Source of the DNA: Flavilitoribacter sp020436695 | Lineage (GTDB): Bacteria; Bacteroidota; Bacteroidia; Chitinophagales; Saprospiraceae | Reading direction: 5' to 3' | Assembly (NCBI GenBank): GCA_041392665.1 | Contig: JAWKLQ010000001.1 | Location: 62,001-126,000 of the forward strand | Length of the DNA stretch: 64,000 nucleotides | Shown: one piece after another, positions 9,322-17,763 of the stretch | Layout: each line of letters starts with the position of its first letter | Position numbering within the stretch: position 1 is the stretch's first letter | The notes under the pieces: model-generated | Told to the model about the DNA's origin: nothing | What the model saw: the letters and a program-made list of their open reading frames with translations, nothing else | The model's database searches: none | Position numbers and translations under genes: made by a program

Positions 9322-10281
9322 TCAAGCTTTAAAAGGATGCTTAGTCTGGCGTAATGCGGCCAGTGGATGATAGTCCCCTTTCAGACCCAGTGGCTGCTGG
9401 TGGCGGATTTGGTAAACGATATCGATAGCCGGGCGGGCGTCCGTAATTCCAAAGCCGTTTCCAGCCAGGATGGCCTCATAACTTTTCGTATGCAGGTCGG
9501 TAAACCCGTCCGTAAAATCAACTGCATCGCCGCCGATGGAGAGGGAGCGATACGTCCGCTGCCCCTTCACACGCACTTCTTCGGGTAAAGTAGCCGCATC
9601 GATACTGAGGAACCACCGAACCCGGGCCCGCTCCAATTCCAGATAGCCGGCCGCCCGGTCATGGCTATGCAAATGAACGTCACAGTCTTTTACCGGGCCA
9701 AAGATCCAGGTCAGCATATCAAAAAAATGAATGCCGATATTGGTGGCGATGCCGCCGGATTTGGCCATCTCGCCCTTCCAACTTGTATAGTACCAATGGC
9801 CGCGGGCGGTAATGTAGGTAAGTTCTACCTCAAATTTCTTATCTGCTTTCGCCCGGTCTACACGCTCTTTCAGAGCCAGTATATCCGGATGTAATCTCAA
9901 TTGAAGAATAGTGTATACGCGCTTTCCAGATTCCGATTCCTGCTCTTGCAAGGCACTCACATTCCAGGGATTCAGCACCAAGGGTTTTTCGCAAATCACA
10001 TCCGCTCCATAGCGCAAGCCGAAACGGATGTGGGCATCGTGCAGGTAATTGGGCGAACAGATGCTCAGGAAGTCAACTGGTTCTCCCTTTCTTTTCAACT
10101 TATCGAGATGCCGATCAAAGCGTTCGTATTCCACAAAAAAATCAGCATGGGGGAAATAACTATCCAAAATACCAACCGAATCGTTCTTATCCAATGCCGC
10201 TACCAGCGTATTATTACCGCCCCTGATGGCCTGCATGTGTCGGGGGGCAATGTATCCGGCGGCACCAATCAGAGCGAAGCG
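9322..10281 (-). CDS. wbpB: WbpB/WlbA-type UDP-GlcNAcA 3-dehydrogenase; start codon unclear
   Basis: Gfo/Idh/MocA-family oxidoreductase. WbpB oxidises C3 of UDP-N-acetylglucosaminuronate, giving the substrate for WbpE. Similarity begins at RFALIGAAGYIAPRHMQAIR, which contains the nucleotide-binding GAAGYI. It continues through FLSICSPNYLHDAH, CEKPLVLNPWN and GGIATNIGIHFFDML. The first ATG in frame (10236) would delete the NAD motif, so coding must reach at least about 10278. Upstream the frame stays open to a TAG near 10455 without any ATG, GTG or TTG. The boundary given is the minimum supported by homology. The 5' end overlaps a CCGG-rich inverted repeat, so the original start may have been lost or displaced. 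Confidence 0.8.
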   Translation of the reverse strand, partial: RFALIGAAGYIAPRHMQAIRGGNNTLVAALDKNDSVGILDSYFPHADFFVEYERFDRHLDKLKRKGEPVDFLSICSPNYLHDAHIRFGLRYGADVICEKPLVLNPWNVSALQEQESESGKRVYTILQLRLHPDILALKERVDRAKADKKFEVELTYITARGHWYYTSWKGEMAKSGGIATNIGIHFFDMLTWIFGPVKDCDVHLHSHDRAAGYLELERARVRWFLSIDAATLPEEVRVKGQRTYRSLSIGGDAVDFTDGFTDLHTKSYEAILAGNGFGITDARPAIDIVYQIRHQQPLGLKGDYHPLAALRQTKHPFKA

Positions 10282-10287
10282 GTATCC

Positions 10288-10412
10288 TGCGCCCGGTATT
10301 CGGTGCCCGGCGTCCGGAGAGTTAGAGGCTGATGTTGGTGATTTTGGGGCCGTATTTTGTTTTTTTGGGTCTTTGATGCCCGGTGCCCGACCGGATACCG
10401 GATACTGAATAT
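10288..10412. repeat. CCGG-word imperfect inverted repeat reaching into wbpB
   Basis: The left part (about 10280-10318) is built from words such as GGTATTCGGTGCCCGGCGTC. The right part (about 10375-10408) reads GATGCCCGGTGCCCGACC and further GGATACC words, roughly the reverse complement of the left. About 55 unrelated bases separate the arms. The left arm encodes the odd HRIPGAGYR preceding the WbpB Rossmann motif. The construction resembles the word-arm hairpins between the permease genes further right. Confidence 0.55.
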
Positions 10413-10518
10413 GGCTTCGCCTCTGATAAGTCGCAGAAGACTTGCCATCCGATGGCTAGATCAGCCGTTCGATATCTCCGTATTTGCATCAACATCAAGC
10501 GTTGTAAAACGCCGCAAT

Positions 10519-10566
10519 AATGATGATTGATCATTGATTATCACTCATCAATGATCAATCATCATT
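10519..10566. repeat. Perfect 20-bp inverted repeat (hairpin) in the wbpD-wbpB spacer
   Basis: 10519-10538 and 10547-10566 are exact reverse complements with an 8-base loop (TATCACTC). The arms are made of TGAT/ATCA words. There is no T-run, so it is not a classical terminator. It lies in a spacer of about 680 bases between two genes of one pathway. Confidence 0.85.
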
Positions 10567-10821
10567 TATGACAGATCCATGTTGCCTCCAGACAAAGCCG
10601 GCCCACAACATAGTTAAAGGTTCATAATAAAGGGTACTCTTGGAAAATATTTTCCCTATACTCGGGAAACAAGGGTTGTATAAGGTATTGCCAGGCAGCA
10701 AATGAATATACAGATCATCGTACACGGTGCTGGTGATCTGTCGGTTCGGGGCCATCGGAGCCGGGATATTAACATTGTCCGTGCGCCTTTTTTTGTTAGT
10801 AGTTGCCTTGGCTAATGCCAT
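10555..10821 (-). CDS. Doubtful 88-residue open frame in the wbpD-wbpB spacer
   Basis: Open frame from ATG 10821 with no recognisable domain, signal or membrane helix. Its 3' end runs into the 10519-10566 hairpin. It is listed only because a good TATATTTG box lies 54 bases upstream. It may equally be an untranslated leader for wbpB. Confidence 0.2.
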   Translation of the reverse strand: MALAKATTNKKRRTDNVNIPAPMAPNRQITSTVYDDLYIHLLPGNTLYNPCFPSIGKIFSKSTLYYEPLTMLWAGFVWRQHGSVINDD

Positions 10822-10874
10822 TAGGTTTAAATTGCGTTGATTGTATGTGAGCGCAGTTCTATCCTTTCGGAGCG

Positions 10875-10882
10875 CAAATATA
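10875..10882 (-). promoter_or_regulatory. Candidate -7 box TATATTTG in the wbpD-wbpB spacer
   Basis: Minus-strand TATATTTG is an exact TAnnTTTG match, with TTTTC about 20 bases upstream as a weak -33 element. It could drive a leader of about 600 nt running through the hairpins into wbpB and the export genes. Confidence 0.45.
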
Positions 10883-10957
10883 ATCGACCGGGGATAATTT
10901 TGAAAATTAGCGTACTAATTTCTTTGCATTGCCCTGGGCAACGGAGTATAGTATACT

Positions 10958-11539
10958 TCAATTTAGTTTACTAACTCTTCCTTCTTCCACCCGGTACTCC
11001 TCTCCACTTTCGGAGCAAGTAGCAAGCCCAGCTTTATCAAAGATCAATTGCCGGCCATACTCGCTCATCCAGCCCGTTTGACGGGCCGGATTACCCAGGA
11101 ACAATGCATACGCCGGTACATCCCCGGTTACTACCGCTCCTGCGCCAATGAAGGCATACCTGCCGATAGTATGACCACAGATGATCGTAGCATTCGCCCC
11201 GATAGTTGCCCCACGTCCCACATGTGTCTTTTGGTATTCATACTTACGACTGATTGCACTGCGCGGATTGATTACATTGGTAAATACCATGGACGGCCCC
11301 AGAAAAACATCTTCTTCACATATTACCCCGGTGTAGATCGATACATTGTTCTGCACCTTGGTATTGCGCCCCAATTCAACGCCGGATGCCACAAAAACAT
11401 TTTGCCCAAGGCTACAATTCGGACCAATTACGGCGCCTTCCATGATGTGGCAAAAGTGCCAGATCTTGGTTCCGGCCCCGATCCGGCATCCCGGATCGAT
11501 CACAGCCGTAGGGTGCGCAAAGTACGTGGATGATGCCAT
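10958..11539 (-). CDS. wbpD: WbpD/WlbB-type UDP-amino-sugar N-acetyltransferase
   Basis: 193 residues, left-handed beta-helix of hexapeptide repeats (HPTAVIDPGCRIGAGTKI, ASGVELGRNTKVQNNVSI, VGRGATIGANATIICG). It acetylates the 3-amino group of UDP-GlcNAc3NA using acetyl-CoA to give UDP-GlcNAc3NAcA. GPSMVFTNVINPRS and FLGNPARQTGWMSEYG are family hallmarks, and the length is normal. It lies 61 bases downstream of the wbpE homologue, the preceding enzyme of the pathway. Confidence 0.92.
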   Translation of the reverse strand: MASSTYFAHPTAVIDPGCRIGAGTKIWHFCHIMEGAVIGPNCSLGQNVFVASGVELGRNTKVQNNVSIYTGVICEEDVFLGPSMVFTNVINPRSAISRKYEYQKTHVGRGATIGANATIICGHTIGRYAFIGAGAVVTGDVPAYALFLGNPARQTGWMSEYGRQLIFDKAGLATCSESGEEYRVEEGRVSKLN

Positions 11540-11600
11540 ATGCTTCAGGTTTACACCTTTGTCCCGATCAACCAGGTTGCCGGTTCACCTCCCATTGCCA

Positions 11601-12753
11601 TTACTTCTGGAAAAAAGAGCGGACGACTTCGCAAATGTATGCTAAACTCTCTTCATCCAATTCCGTATGCATGGGTAGGGAAATGACCGAATTACAGAGC
11701 GATTCGGTCACCGGAAGACCACCACGCCCTCTCACCGTCGCCGAGCGGTACGCCTTTTGTTCGTAAAGCGGCACCGGATAGTAGATCATGCACGGCACTT
11801 TTTTCTCTTGCAAATGTGCTTGCAAGGCATCTCTTTGTCCATTATTTACGAGCAGTGTATATTGGTGGAAGACATGGGTACTATTAGACTGGCGGGCAGG
11901 CCGGGTCAGTTCGGATATACCGGCGAATGCCTGATCATAAAAAGCGGCGGCCCGGCGACGTGCTTCCGCAAAAACATCCAGATGCCGGAGTTTTACCCCC
12001 AGAATGGCGGCCTGAATGGCATCCAGCCGTGAATTAACCCCCACCAGGTCGTGGTAATATCTTTGTGCAGACTGCCCGTGATTGGCAACGCTTTTACAGA
12101 TTACCGCCAGTTCTTCACTGTTCGTATAGACGGCTCCTCCGTCACCGTATGCGCCTAGATTCTTGGATGGATAAAATGAAGTACAACCAATGTCGCCGAT
12201 CGTTCCGGTCTTTTGTATATGTCCGTCGGCAAAAGTATAATCGGCACCAATGGCCTGTGCATTATCTTCTACGACATAGATGCCGTGTCGGCGGGCGACC
12301 TCCATGATCGGCTCCATATCGCAGCTCTGACCAAACAGGTGTACCGGAACCACTGCTTTGGTACGCCGCGTAATGGCCTGCTCGATCAACTCGGCCGTCA
12401 CATTGAAGGTGGCCGGATCTACATCGACCATGACCGGCTTAAGTTGCAGCAGGGCAATAACCTCGGCCGTAGCAACATAAGTGAAAGCAGGAACGATCAC
12501 TTCGTCTCCGGGCTCAAGGCCCAATGCCATCAGTGCGATCTGCCAGGGCATCCGTACCATTGGCACAGGGGATCACGTGCTTCACCTGCAGGTATTCTTC
12601 CAGATCCGCCTGAAATTGCTGTACTTTCGGCCCATTGATATAAGCGGTGGAGGCCAGTACATCCATTACCTCGCGGTCAATTTCTTCCTTGAAGCGCAGG
12701 TACTGGTTTTTCAAATCCACCATCTGGATATTGGGGGGTAAGGTCGTCGTCAT
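11601..12753 (-). pseudogene. wbpE: WbpE/WlbC-type aminotransferase interrupted by a one-base frameshift
   Basis: PLP aminotransferase that converts UDP-3-keto-GlcNAcA to the 3-amino sugar. The front frame (12753 down to about 12545) gives MTTTLPPNIQMVDLKNQYL up to PCANGTDAL, then goes out of frame. The rest (IALMALGLEPGDEVIVPAF, VEDNAQAIGADY, the PLP-lysine segment TSFYPSKNLGAYGDGGA) is in the next frame. The expected junction is GTDALQIALMAL. One surplus C at 12543-12544 (plus strand) explains it, and removing it leaves exactly 384 codons with stop. Either the gene is recently broken or the base is a sequencing error. The rest of the protein shows no other damage, which favours an error or a very young mutation. 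Confidence 0.85.
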
Positions 12754-12816
12754 ACGTTACAGTTTATGGGAGCGTTTTATTTTCCCTGCAAAGGTCTCAA
12801 TTTCCGGCACAATAGC

Positions 12817-12824
12817 CAAATTTA
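12817..12824 (-). promoter_or_regulatory. Candidate -7 box TAAATTTG before wbpE
   Basis: Exact TAnnTTTG match on the minus strand, 64 bases upstream of the wbpE ATG, in the divergent spacer facing the DUF1080 gene. It extends to TAAATTTGGC, the same ten bases as the box at 9308-9315. It is a plausible start of the whole minus-strand polysaccharide transcript. Confidence 0.5.
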
Positions 12825-12917
12825 TGGTGTTTAGTAAATTTTGCTGATCCAATCCAGGAGAAATACTTTATTTTGCGCCACCTGTAAAAAAACGTCTGTC
12901 ATCAAAAACGAAAAACT

Positions 12918-13631
12918 ATGAGTAAGAGCTATTCTTTTATAGTCGTTCTTTTTCTACTTCCCTTATTGGCCTTCCGGTCTGCTCCGTTACAAAACGCCGG
13001 CACAACCGATGCTCCAACAGGAGGATGGATCTCTCTTTTCGACGGTCAAACTACCAAGGGATGGCACAGCTATCGCAAAGATTATGTAGGCAACGGCTGG
13101 AAAGTTGAAAACGGTGCCCTCGTACTGGATAAAGGCGAAGGACAGGAAGGCGGTGATCTGGTCAGCGATATGGAGTTTGAGAACTACGATCTGCGACTGG
13201 AATGGAAAATTGCCCCGTGTGGCAATAGTGGTATCATCTTCAATGCGCAGGAATCTTCTGATTACCAGTATCCGTGGCAGACCGGCCCGGAAATGCAGGT
13301 GCTCGACAATAGCTGCCACCCGGACGCCAAGATCATTACGCACCGCGCCGGTGATCTTTACGATATGATCTCCTGCAAAGAAGAAACAGTGCTTCCGGCA
13401 AATGAATGGAACAGTGTACGGATCAGGATCAAGAACGGTAAAGGCCAGTTTTGGCTCAACGGCAAAAAGATCGTAAAGTTCACCATGTTTGATGAGGAGT
13501 GGGCCAAGATGATCGCCGACAGCAAATTCAAGGATATGCCCGGATTCGGTACTTTCCGCAAAGGCCACCTCGTTTTACAGGACCACGGCGATAAGGTCTG
13601 GTTCAGAAATATTCGCGTAAAAGAATTGTGA
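12918..13631 (+). CDS. Secreted DUF1080 protein (3-keto-disaccharide hydrolase fold)
   Basis: 237 residues: signal peptide 1-19 (YSFIVVLFLLPLLAF), then one DUF1080 concanavalin-like domain from GGWISLFDGQTTKGWHSYR to KVWFRNIRVKEL. Conserved features seen are NSGIIFNAQE, GPEMQVLDN, the aromatic/His patch in THRAGDLYD, and NGKKIVKF. Members of this family cleave or rearrange 3-keto-glycosides made by Gfo/Idh/MocA oxidoreductases in Bacteroides. An oxidoreductase gene is two genes downstream. No lipobox, so it is probably periplasmic or secreted. The exact substrate cannot be told. Confidence 0.85.
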   Translation: MSKSYSFIVVLFLLPLLAFRSAPLQNAGTTDAPTGGWISLFDGQTTKGWHSYRKDYVGNGWKVENGALVLDKGEGQEGGDLVSDMEFENYDLRLEWKIAPCGNSGIIFNAQESSDYQYPWQTGPEMQVLDNSCHPDAKIITHRAGDLYDMISCKEETVLPANEWNSVRIRIKNGKGQFWLNGKKIVKFTMFDEEWAKMIADSKFKDMPGFGTFRKGHLVLQDHGDKVWFRNIRVKEL

Positions 13632-13649
13632 TCAAAAATTAGAACAATA

Positions 13650-13684
13650 TTTGGCCTTCAGTTGCAAATAAATTTATAAATTTG
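13650..13684 (+). promoter_or_regulatory. Candidate promoter TTTG-N23-TAAATTTG
   Basis: TTTG at 13650-13653 and TAAATTTG at 13677-13684 on the plus strand. The -7 box is exact and again extends to TAAATTTGGC. Nothing codes between here and the terminator at 13867-13896. Confidence 0.45.
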
Positions 13685-13691
13685 GCCGATA

Positions 13692-13896
13692 AAGCACACC
13701 CCCAAAACGATAAACCATCTGATATTTATTTCTCCCGTCTCTAGAAGTTTCCGCCATACCACTGGGGTTCAAGCATTAGAGAATTTTGGGTTGCATTTCA
13801 TGAAATAAATCGCTCGCACCCGTTCGGGTGCTTGATGTAAAGGTTCTTTTGAACACAAATAAGTAGCCGATGACCGCTAAGCGGTCATCGGTTTTT
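13692..13896 (+). ncRNA. Candidate small RNA of about 200 nt
   Basis: Bounded by the promoter-like pair at 13650-13684 and the terminator ending at 13896. It contains the palindrome ATTTCATGAAAT, the stem GCACCC-GTTC-GGGTGC (13816-13831), GTTC-TTTT-GAAC, and the terminator stem. No open frame of note. I do not recognise the family. It might instead be the 3' UTR of the DUF1080 gene. Confidence 0.4.
13867..13896 (+). terminator. Intrinsic terminator
   Basis: Perfect 11-bp stem CCGATGACCGC / GCGGTCATCGG with loop TAA, followed by TTTTT. It lies 235 bases past the DUF1080 stop. Confidence 0.85.
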
Positions 13897-14158
13897 ATCT
13901 TCCCGGGCAACAGCTATTCAATTTCCTGACAATTTTTGTAATATAGCGGTTGTGCTCACAAGGGAAGTTCTGTCCTTTCATTGATGATCACATCAACCAC
14001 AACAACGATTCGAAAAACCACCCTATATCTCGATGATATCAAGTCGCATATTATCCGCATTTCTCTTACCTTGCCTCTGCCGGGATAGCGGTATTCGGCC
14101 TGCCTTCAGTGATCAAGACCGTAGGACCTGGTTTTTAAACACTAAAATCAAAAAGTCT

Positions 14159-14779
14159 GTGAAACAATTTCTCTATTGTATGCTAACTATGGGCATTATG
14201 TTACTGGCTGCTTGTTCCAGTAGCCAACAAGCCACCGGTGGCAAAGCCATCTCATTATTCAACGGTAAGAACCTGGACGGATGGGAGATCTACGGTACCG
14301 AAAAATGGTATGTAGATGATGGCGAACTGATCTGTGAAAGCGGCCCGGATAAGGGCTACGGTTATCTGGCCACTACCAGCCAGTACAAGGATTTCGACCT
14401 GACGCTTGAATTCCTGCAGGAAGCCAATGGCAACAGCGGGGTATTTTTCCGTTCTTCCATTGAAGGTACCAAGATCACCGGCTGGCAGGCTGAAGTTGCT
14501 CCTCCGGGGCACGATACCGGCGGCATCTACGAATCTTATGGACGAGGCTGGTTGATACAGCCGCCCAAAGGATCGGACAGTAGCCTGAAGATGGGTGAAT
14601 GGAACAAGATGCGTATCCGGGTAGTGGGCGGTAAAGTCACCACCTGGCTCAACGGACATCAGATGATCGAATTGGAGGATGAGAAGATTGGTATGGCCAA
14701 CGGGCAGATCGCATTGCAGATCCATGATGGTGGAGGGATCAAGGTGCGGTGGCGGAATTTGAAGTTGGTGCAATTGTAA
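14159..14779 (+). CDS. DUF1080 lipoprotein (3-keto-disaccharide hydrolase fold)
   Basis: 206 residues from GTG at 14159, which gives a clean lipoprotein signal (VKQFLYCMLTMGIMLLAAC, Cys19). The longer frame from 14033 adds 42 residues of unlikely sequence before the signal. The DUF1080 domain runs from AISLFNGKNLDGWEIYG through NGNSGVFFRSS, GGIYESYGRGW and NGHQMIELED to KVRWRNLKLVQL. It is shorter than and only distantly similar to the DUF1080 gene at 12918. Probably anchored in the outer membrane or periplasm. With the oxidoreductase 70 bases downstream it suggests processing of 3-oxidised glycosides. Confidence 0.85.
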   Translation: MKQFLYCMLTMGIMLLAACSSSQQATGGKAISLFNGKNLDGWEIYGTEKWYVDDGELICESGPDKGYGYLATTSQYKDFDLTLEFLQEANGNSGVFFRSSIEGTKITGWQAEVAPPGHDTGGIYESYGRGWLIQPPKGSDSSLKMGEWNKMRIRVVGGKVTTWLNGHQMIELEDEKIGMANGQIALQIHDGGGIKVRWRNLKLVQL

Positions 14780-14849
14780 TTTCGCGCTTTTATCTAGGAG
14801 CAAGACAACTAGAACGTTAAACAACATATTTACCAAAAACTCATAATAC

Positions 14850-16004
14850 ATGTCTCGAAAAATAAGAATGGGAATGGTCGGAGGTGGCCGGGGTGCATTC
14901 ATCGGCGCGGTACACCGTATGGCTGCCGCCCTGGACGGACAGATCGAATTCGTCTGTGGTGCATTCAGCAGTGATCCGGAAAAATCAAAAGCATCCGGAG
15001 AAGATTTTTATCTTTCCTCAGACCGCGTTTACGGCAGTTACGCCGAAATGATCGAAAAAGAAAAACAACTGCCCGAAGGCGTACGCATGGATTTTATCTC
15101 CATCGTCACCCCTAACCACGTTCACTTCGGTCCGGCGAAAATGGCCCTGGAGAACGGCTTCCACGTTGTTTGCGACAAGCCGCTGGCCTTCAACATGGAA
15201 GAAGCGCTGGAACTGGAAAAGCTGGTCAAAGAAACAGGGCTGATCTTTGCGCTCACCCATAACTATACTGGATATCCTATGGTCAAACACGCCCGGGCCA
15301 TGATCCGCCGTGGTGACCTGGGTAAGATCAGAAAAGTAGTGGTGGAATATCCGCAGGGTTGGCTGGCCACCAAAGTGGAAGATACCGGATCAAAGCAGGC
15401 CGGATGGCGTACCGACCCCAGTCGCTCGGGTATTGCCGGTGCCATGGGAGATATTGGGACTCATGCCGAAAACCTGGCGGAATACATTACCGGGCTGCGC
15501 ATCAAAGAGATCTGCGCTGACCTGACCGCTTTCGTAGAAGGCCGGGCCCTGGATGATGACGGCAATGTCCTGCTGCGTTTTGACAACGGCGCAAAAGGTG
15601 TACTCCACGCCAGCCAGATCTCCGTTGGAGAGGAGAATAACCTCAACGTCCGGGTATACGGCGAGAAAGGCGGACTGGAATGGCATCAGATGGAGCCGAA
15701 CACCCTGGTAGCCAAATGGCTGGATCAACCCACCCAATTGTTGCGCACCGGCGTTGGAGAACTCTCTCCTGAATCGGCAGCCCATACCCGTATTCCGGCC
15801 GGACATCCCGAAGGTTACCTTGAAGCTTTTGCCAGCATCTACCGCAATTTTGCTTATTGCGTGCAGGCCCGCCTGGCCGGCAAAAAGCCCGATCCATTAT
15901 ACGAAGATTTTCCTACGGTAAGCGACGGTGTGCGGGGCATGCGTTTTATTGAACGGGTAGTGGCCTCCAGCAACAGCGACGAGAAATGGTTACCATTTGA
16001 TTAA
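14850..16004 (+). CDS. Gfo/Idh/MocA-family sugar oxidoreductase
   Basis: 384 residues. N-terminal Rossmann domain RMGMVGGGRGAFIGAVHR with the nucleotide loop GGGRGAFIG, FISIVTPNHVHF, then the active-site CDKPLAF (EKP-like lysine). The C-terminal GFO domain carries the GDIGTHAENLAEYI segment with the conserved His. No Tat or Sec signal, so probably cytoplasmic. Its neighbours (two DUF1080 proteins and a TIM-barrel sugar isomerase) fit oxidation at C3 of a glycoside, but no substrate-specific residue can be read. It ends 5 bases before an inverted repeat. Confidence 0.9.
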   Translation: MSRKIRMGMVGGGRGAFIGAVHRMAAALDGQIEFVCGAFSSDPEKSKASGEDFYLSSDRVYGSYAEMIEKEKQLPEGVRMDFISIVTPNHVHFGPAKMALENGFHVVCDKPLAFNMEEALELEKLVKETGLIFALTHNYTGYPMVKHARAMIRRGDLGKIRKVVVEYPQGWLATKVEDTGSKQAGWRTDPSRSGIAGAMGDIGTHAENLAEYITGLRIKEICADLTAFVEGRALDDDGNVLLRFDNGAKGVLHASQISVGEENNLNVRVYGEKGGLEWHQMEPNTLVAKWLDQPTQLLRTGVGELSPESAAHTRIPAGHPEGYLEAFASIYRNFAYCVQARLAGKKPDPLYEDFPTVSDGVRGMRFIERVVASSNSDEKWLPFD

Positions 16005-16008
16005 ATGG

Positions 16009-16080
16009 AGTCTGCCAGTCGATCAGTCGTAAGTCGGTCAGTCTCTGATTTACAACTGACTGACTCACGACTCACAGACT
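16009..16080. repeat. Imperfect hairpin of AGTCGTAAGTC-type words
   Basis: The left arm (16009-16043) is made of CAGTCGTAAGTC-like words, the right arm (16055-16080) of ACTGACTGACTCACGACTC-like words. The outermost AGTCTG/CAGACT pair closes the stem. It fills almost the whole gap between the oxidoreductase and the peptidase. Same word family as the hairpins at 35695-35844 and 60833-60907. Confidence 0.7.
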
Positions 16081-16088
16081 AACGCATC

Positions 16089-17729
16089 TTGAAATATATA
16101 TTTTCCATCTTCTTCTTAGTCTGCGTCCTGATGGTCCACGCTCAGGTCGACATCCTCGATTCCGGTGGACCGATCATGCCCCAGCAGGCAGCTTATGATG
16201 TTACTTTTTACAGCATTGACCTTACCGTAGATCCGGACGAAAAGCACATCGAAGGGAGTGTCGATATTCAGGCCGATGTGGTTCAACCCCTGGCTTATTT
16301 CGTACTGGACCTGGATACCATGTTGCAGATCAGTAAGGTTGAAGAACAAACAGCGACCGGATGGCGGCCCTGCAATCTCAATCGCGATATCGGCAAAGTA
16401 TGGATCCCGATGGGGCACACCCGTCAGCCGGGAGAGCGCATTCATCTGCGGGTACATTATGGCGGGAATCCGCGAGTAGCCCCAAATCCGCCCTGGAACG
16501 GAGGTTTCACCTGGAAACAAACACCCTCCGGAGCTCATTGGGTAGCGACCACTTGCCAGACTAACGGTGCCGATCTGTGGTGGCCTTGCAAAGACCACGT
16601 TTCGGACGAACCAGACTCAGTAGCCATCAACATCAAAGTGCCGGACCCACTGGTAGTGGCCTCTAACGGCCATTTACTAAAAGTGGACAACGAAGCCGGT
16701 TGGCGGACTTACCACTGGCTGGTATCCAATCCGATCAATATCTACGATGTTGCCCTCAATATCGCACCTTACGAAACAATTGAAGGGGAACTGAAATCGG
16801 TCGACGGTTCTACCTTTCCGGTAGTTTTTTATGTATTACCGGAAGATCTGGAAAAAGGAAAAAAGCTCTTCCCGGAAATCCTGGATCATCTGCGTTTCTT
16901 CGAAAAATTTTGCGGCCCCTACCCTTTCCGGTCGGATAAATACGGTGTCGCTCAAACCCCTCACCTGGGCATGGAACACCAGAGCATCATCGCCTACGGA
17001 GCCAATTTTAATAACGGCTCGATGACCGGCGGCAAAGACTGGGGTTTTGACGCCTTGCATCACCACGAGCTGGCGCACGAATGGTGGGGCAATCTGGTGA
17101 CCAACTTCGACTGGCGCGATATGTGGTTGCACGAGGGTTTCGGCTCCTACATGCAGGCCCTGTACGTCGAAGAGCTATCCGGCAAGGAAGGCTACCGGGA
17201 GTATATGGCACGCGCCCGCTTTTTCCGCAACACCCTGGCCGTGGCTCCTTTAGCTACCCGTAGCGCAGCGGAGATCTACCGGGCCCCCATTTATACAAAA
17301 GGAGCCTGGATACTGCATACCATGCGATATGTGATCGGTGACGATGCATTCTTCAAGGCTCTCCGGCGCATGGCCTATCCCGATCCGGCTATGGAAAAGG
17401 TAACGGATGGCTCACAGACCCGTTTTGCCACGACGGCTGATTTTCAAACGATCTGCGAAGAAGCTTCCGGCAAAAAACTGGACTGGTTCTTTGATCTGTA
17501 CCTCCGGCAACCCGCACTGCCGACGCTCCACTCCGAAATAGCCGACGGCGAATGGCGACTCTCCTGGGAGACTCCGGATGATCTGCCTTTTCCCATGCCG
17601 ATAGAATTCATGCTGGATGGCAAGCTCGTGCGTAAGGAGATCCCCAAAGAAGGGCTCACCATTAAGATAAAGAAAGGAGATCAGCCCGAGCTGGATCCAT
17701 CTGGCTGGGTATTGATGGATGTGAAGTAA
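16089..17729 (+). CDS. M1-family zinc aminopeptidase, secreted
   Basis: 546 residues from TTG 16089. No ATG is nearby, and this start gives a clear signal peptide (YIFSIFFLVCVLMVHAQ). Substrate-binding GMEHQ at 294-298 stands in for the usual GAMEN. Zinc motif HELAHEWWGN at 326-335 (His326, Glu327, His330) with the third ligand in LHEGF (Glu349). The N-terminal beta-saddle domain is complete. The C-terminal HEAT-like domain of long M1 enzymes is absent, as in the shorter bacterial members. It would release N-terminal residues from peptides in the periplasm or outside. Its place inside a sugar locus may be incidental. Confidence 0.92.
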   Translation: MKYIFSIFFLVCVLMVHAQVDILDSGGPIMPQQAAYDVTFYSIDLTVDPDEKHIEGSVDIQADVVQPLAYFVLDLDTMLQISKVEEQTATGWRPCNLNRDIGKVWIPMGHTRQPGERIHLRVHYGGNPRVAPNPPWNGGFTWKQTPSGAHWVATTCQTNGADLWWPCKDHVSDEPDSVAINIKVPDPLVVASNGHLLKVDNEAGWRTYHWLVSNPINIYDVALNIAPYETIEGELKSVDGSTFPVVFYVLPEDLEKGKKLFPEILDHLRFFEKFCGPYPFRSDKYGVAQTPHLGMEHQSIIAYGANFNNGSMTGGKDWGFDALHHHELAHEWWGNLVTNFDWRDMWLHEGFGSYMQALYVEELSGKEGYREYMARARFFRNTLAVAPLATRSAAEIYRAPIYTKGAWILHTMRYVIGDDAFFKALRRMAYPDPAMEKVTDGSQTRFATTADFQTICEEASGKKLDWFFDLYLRQPALPTLHSEIADGEWRLSWETPDDLPFPMPIEFMLDGKLVRKEIPKEGLTIKIKKGDQPELDPSGWVLMDVK

Positions 17730-17763
17730 AGTACATTAAATAAAAGCATTCAAAATAACAACG

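Larger units (their letters stand above)
13632..14158. other. Spacer of about 530 bases with a possible small RNA
   Basis: No credible protein gene. It holds a TTTG/TAAATTTG promoter-like pair, three successive hairpins and a strong terminator (listed separately), then about 260 bases before the next gene in which I see nothing. Confidence 0.5.

Noticed and set aside
10322..10534. 70-residue minus-strand frame in the wbpB leader
   Set aside because: It runs through the CCGG repeat and half of the perfect hairpin; no domain and no conserved features.
14033..14158. Upstream ATG of the DUF1080 lipoprotein at 14033
   Set aside because: It would bury the lipoprotein signal 42 residues inside; GTG at 14159 gives a normal signal.
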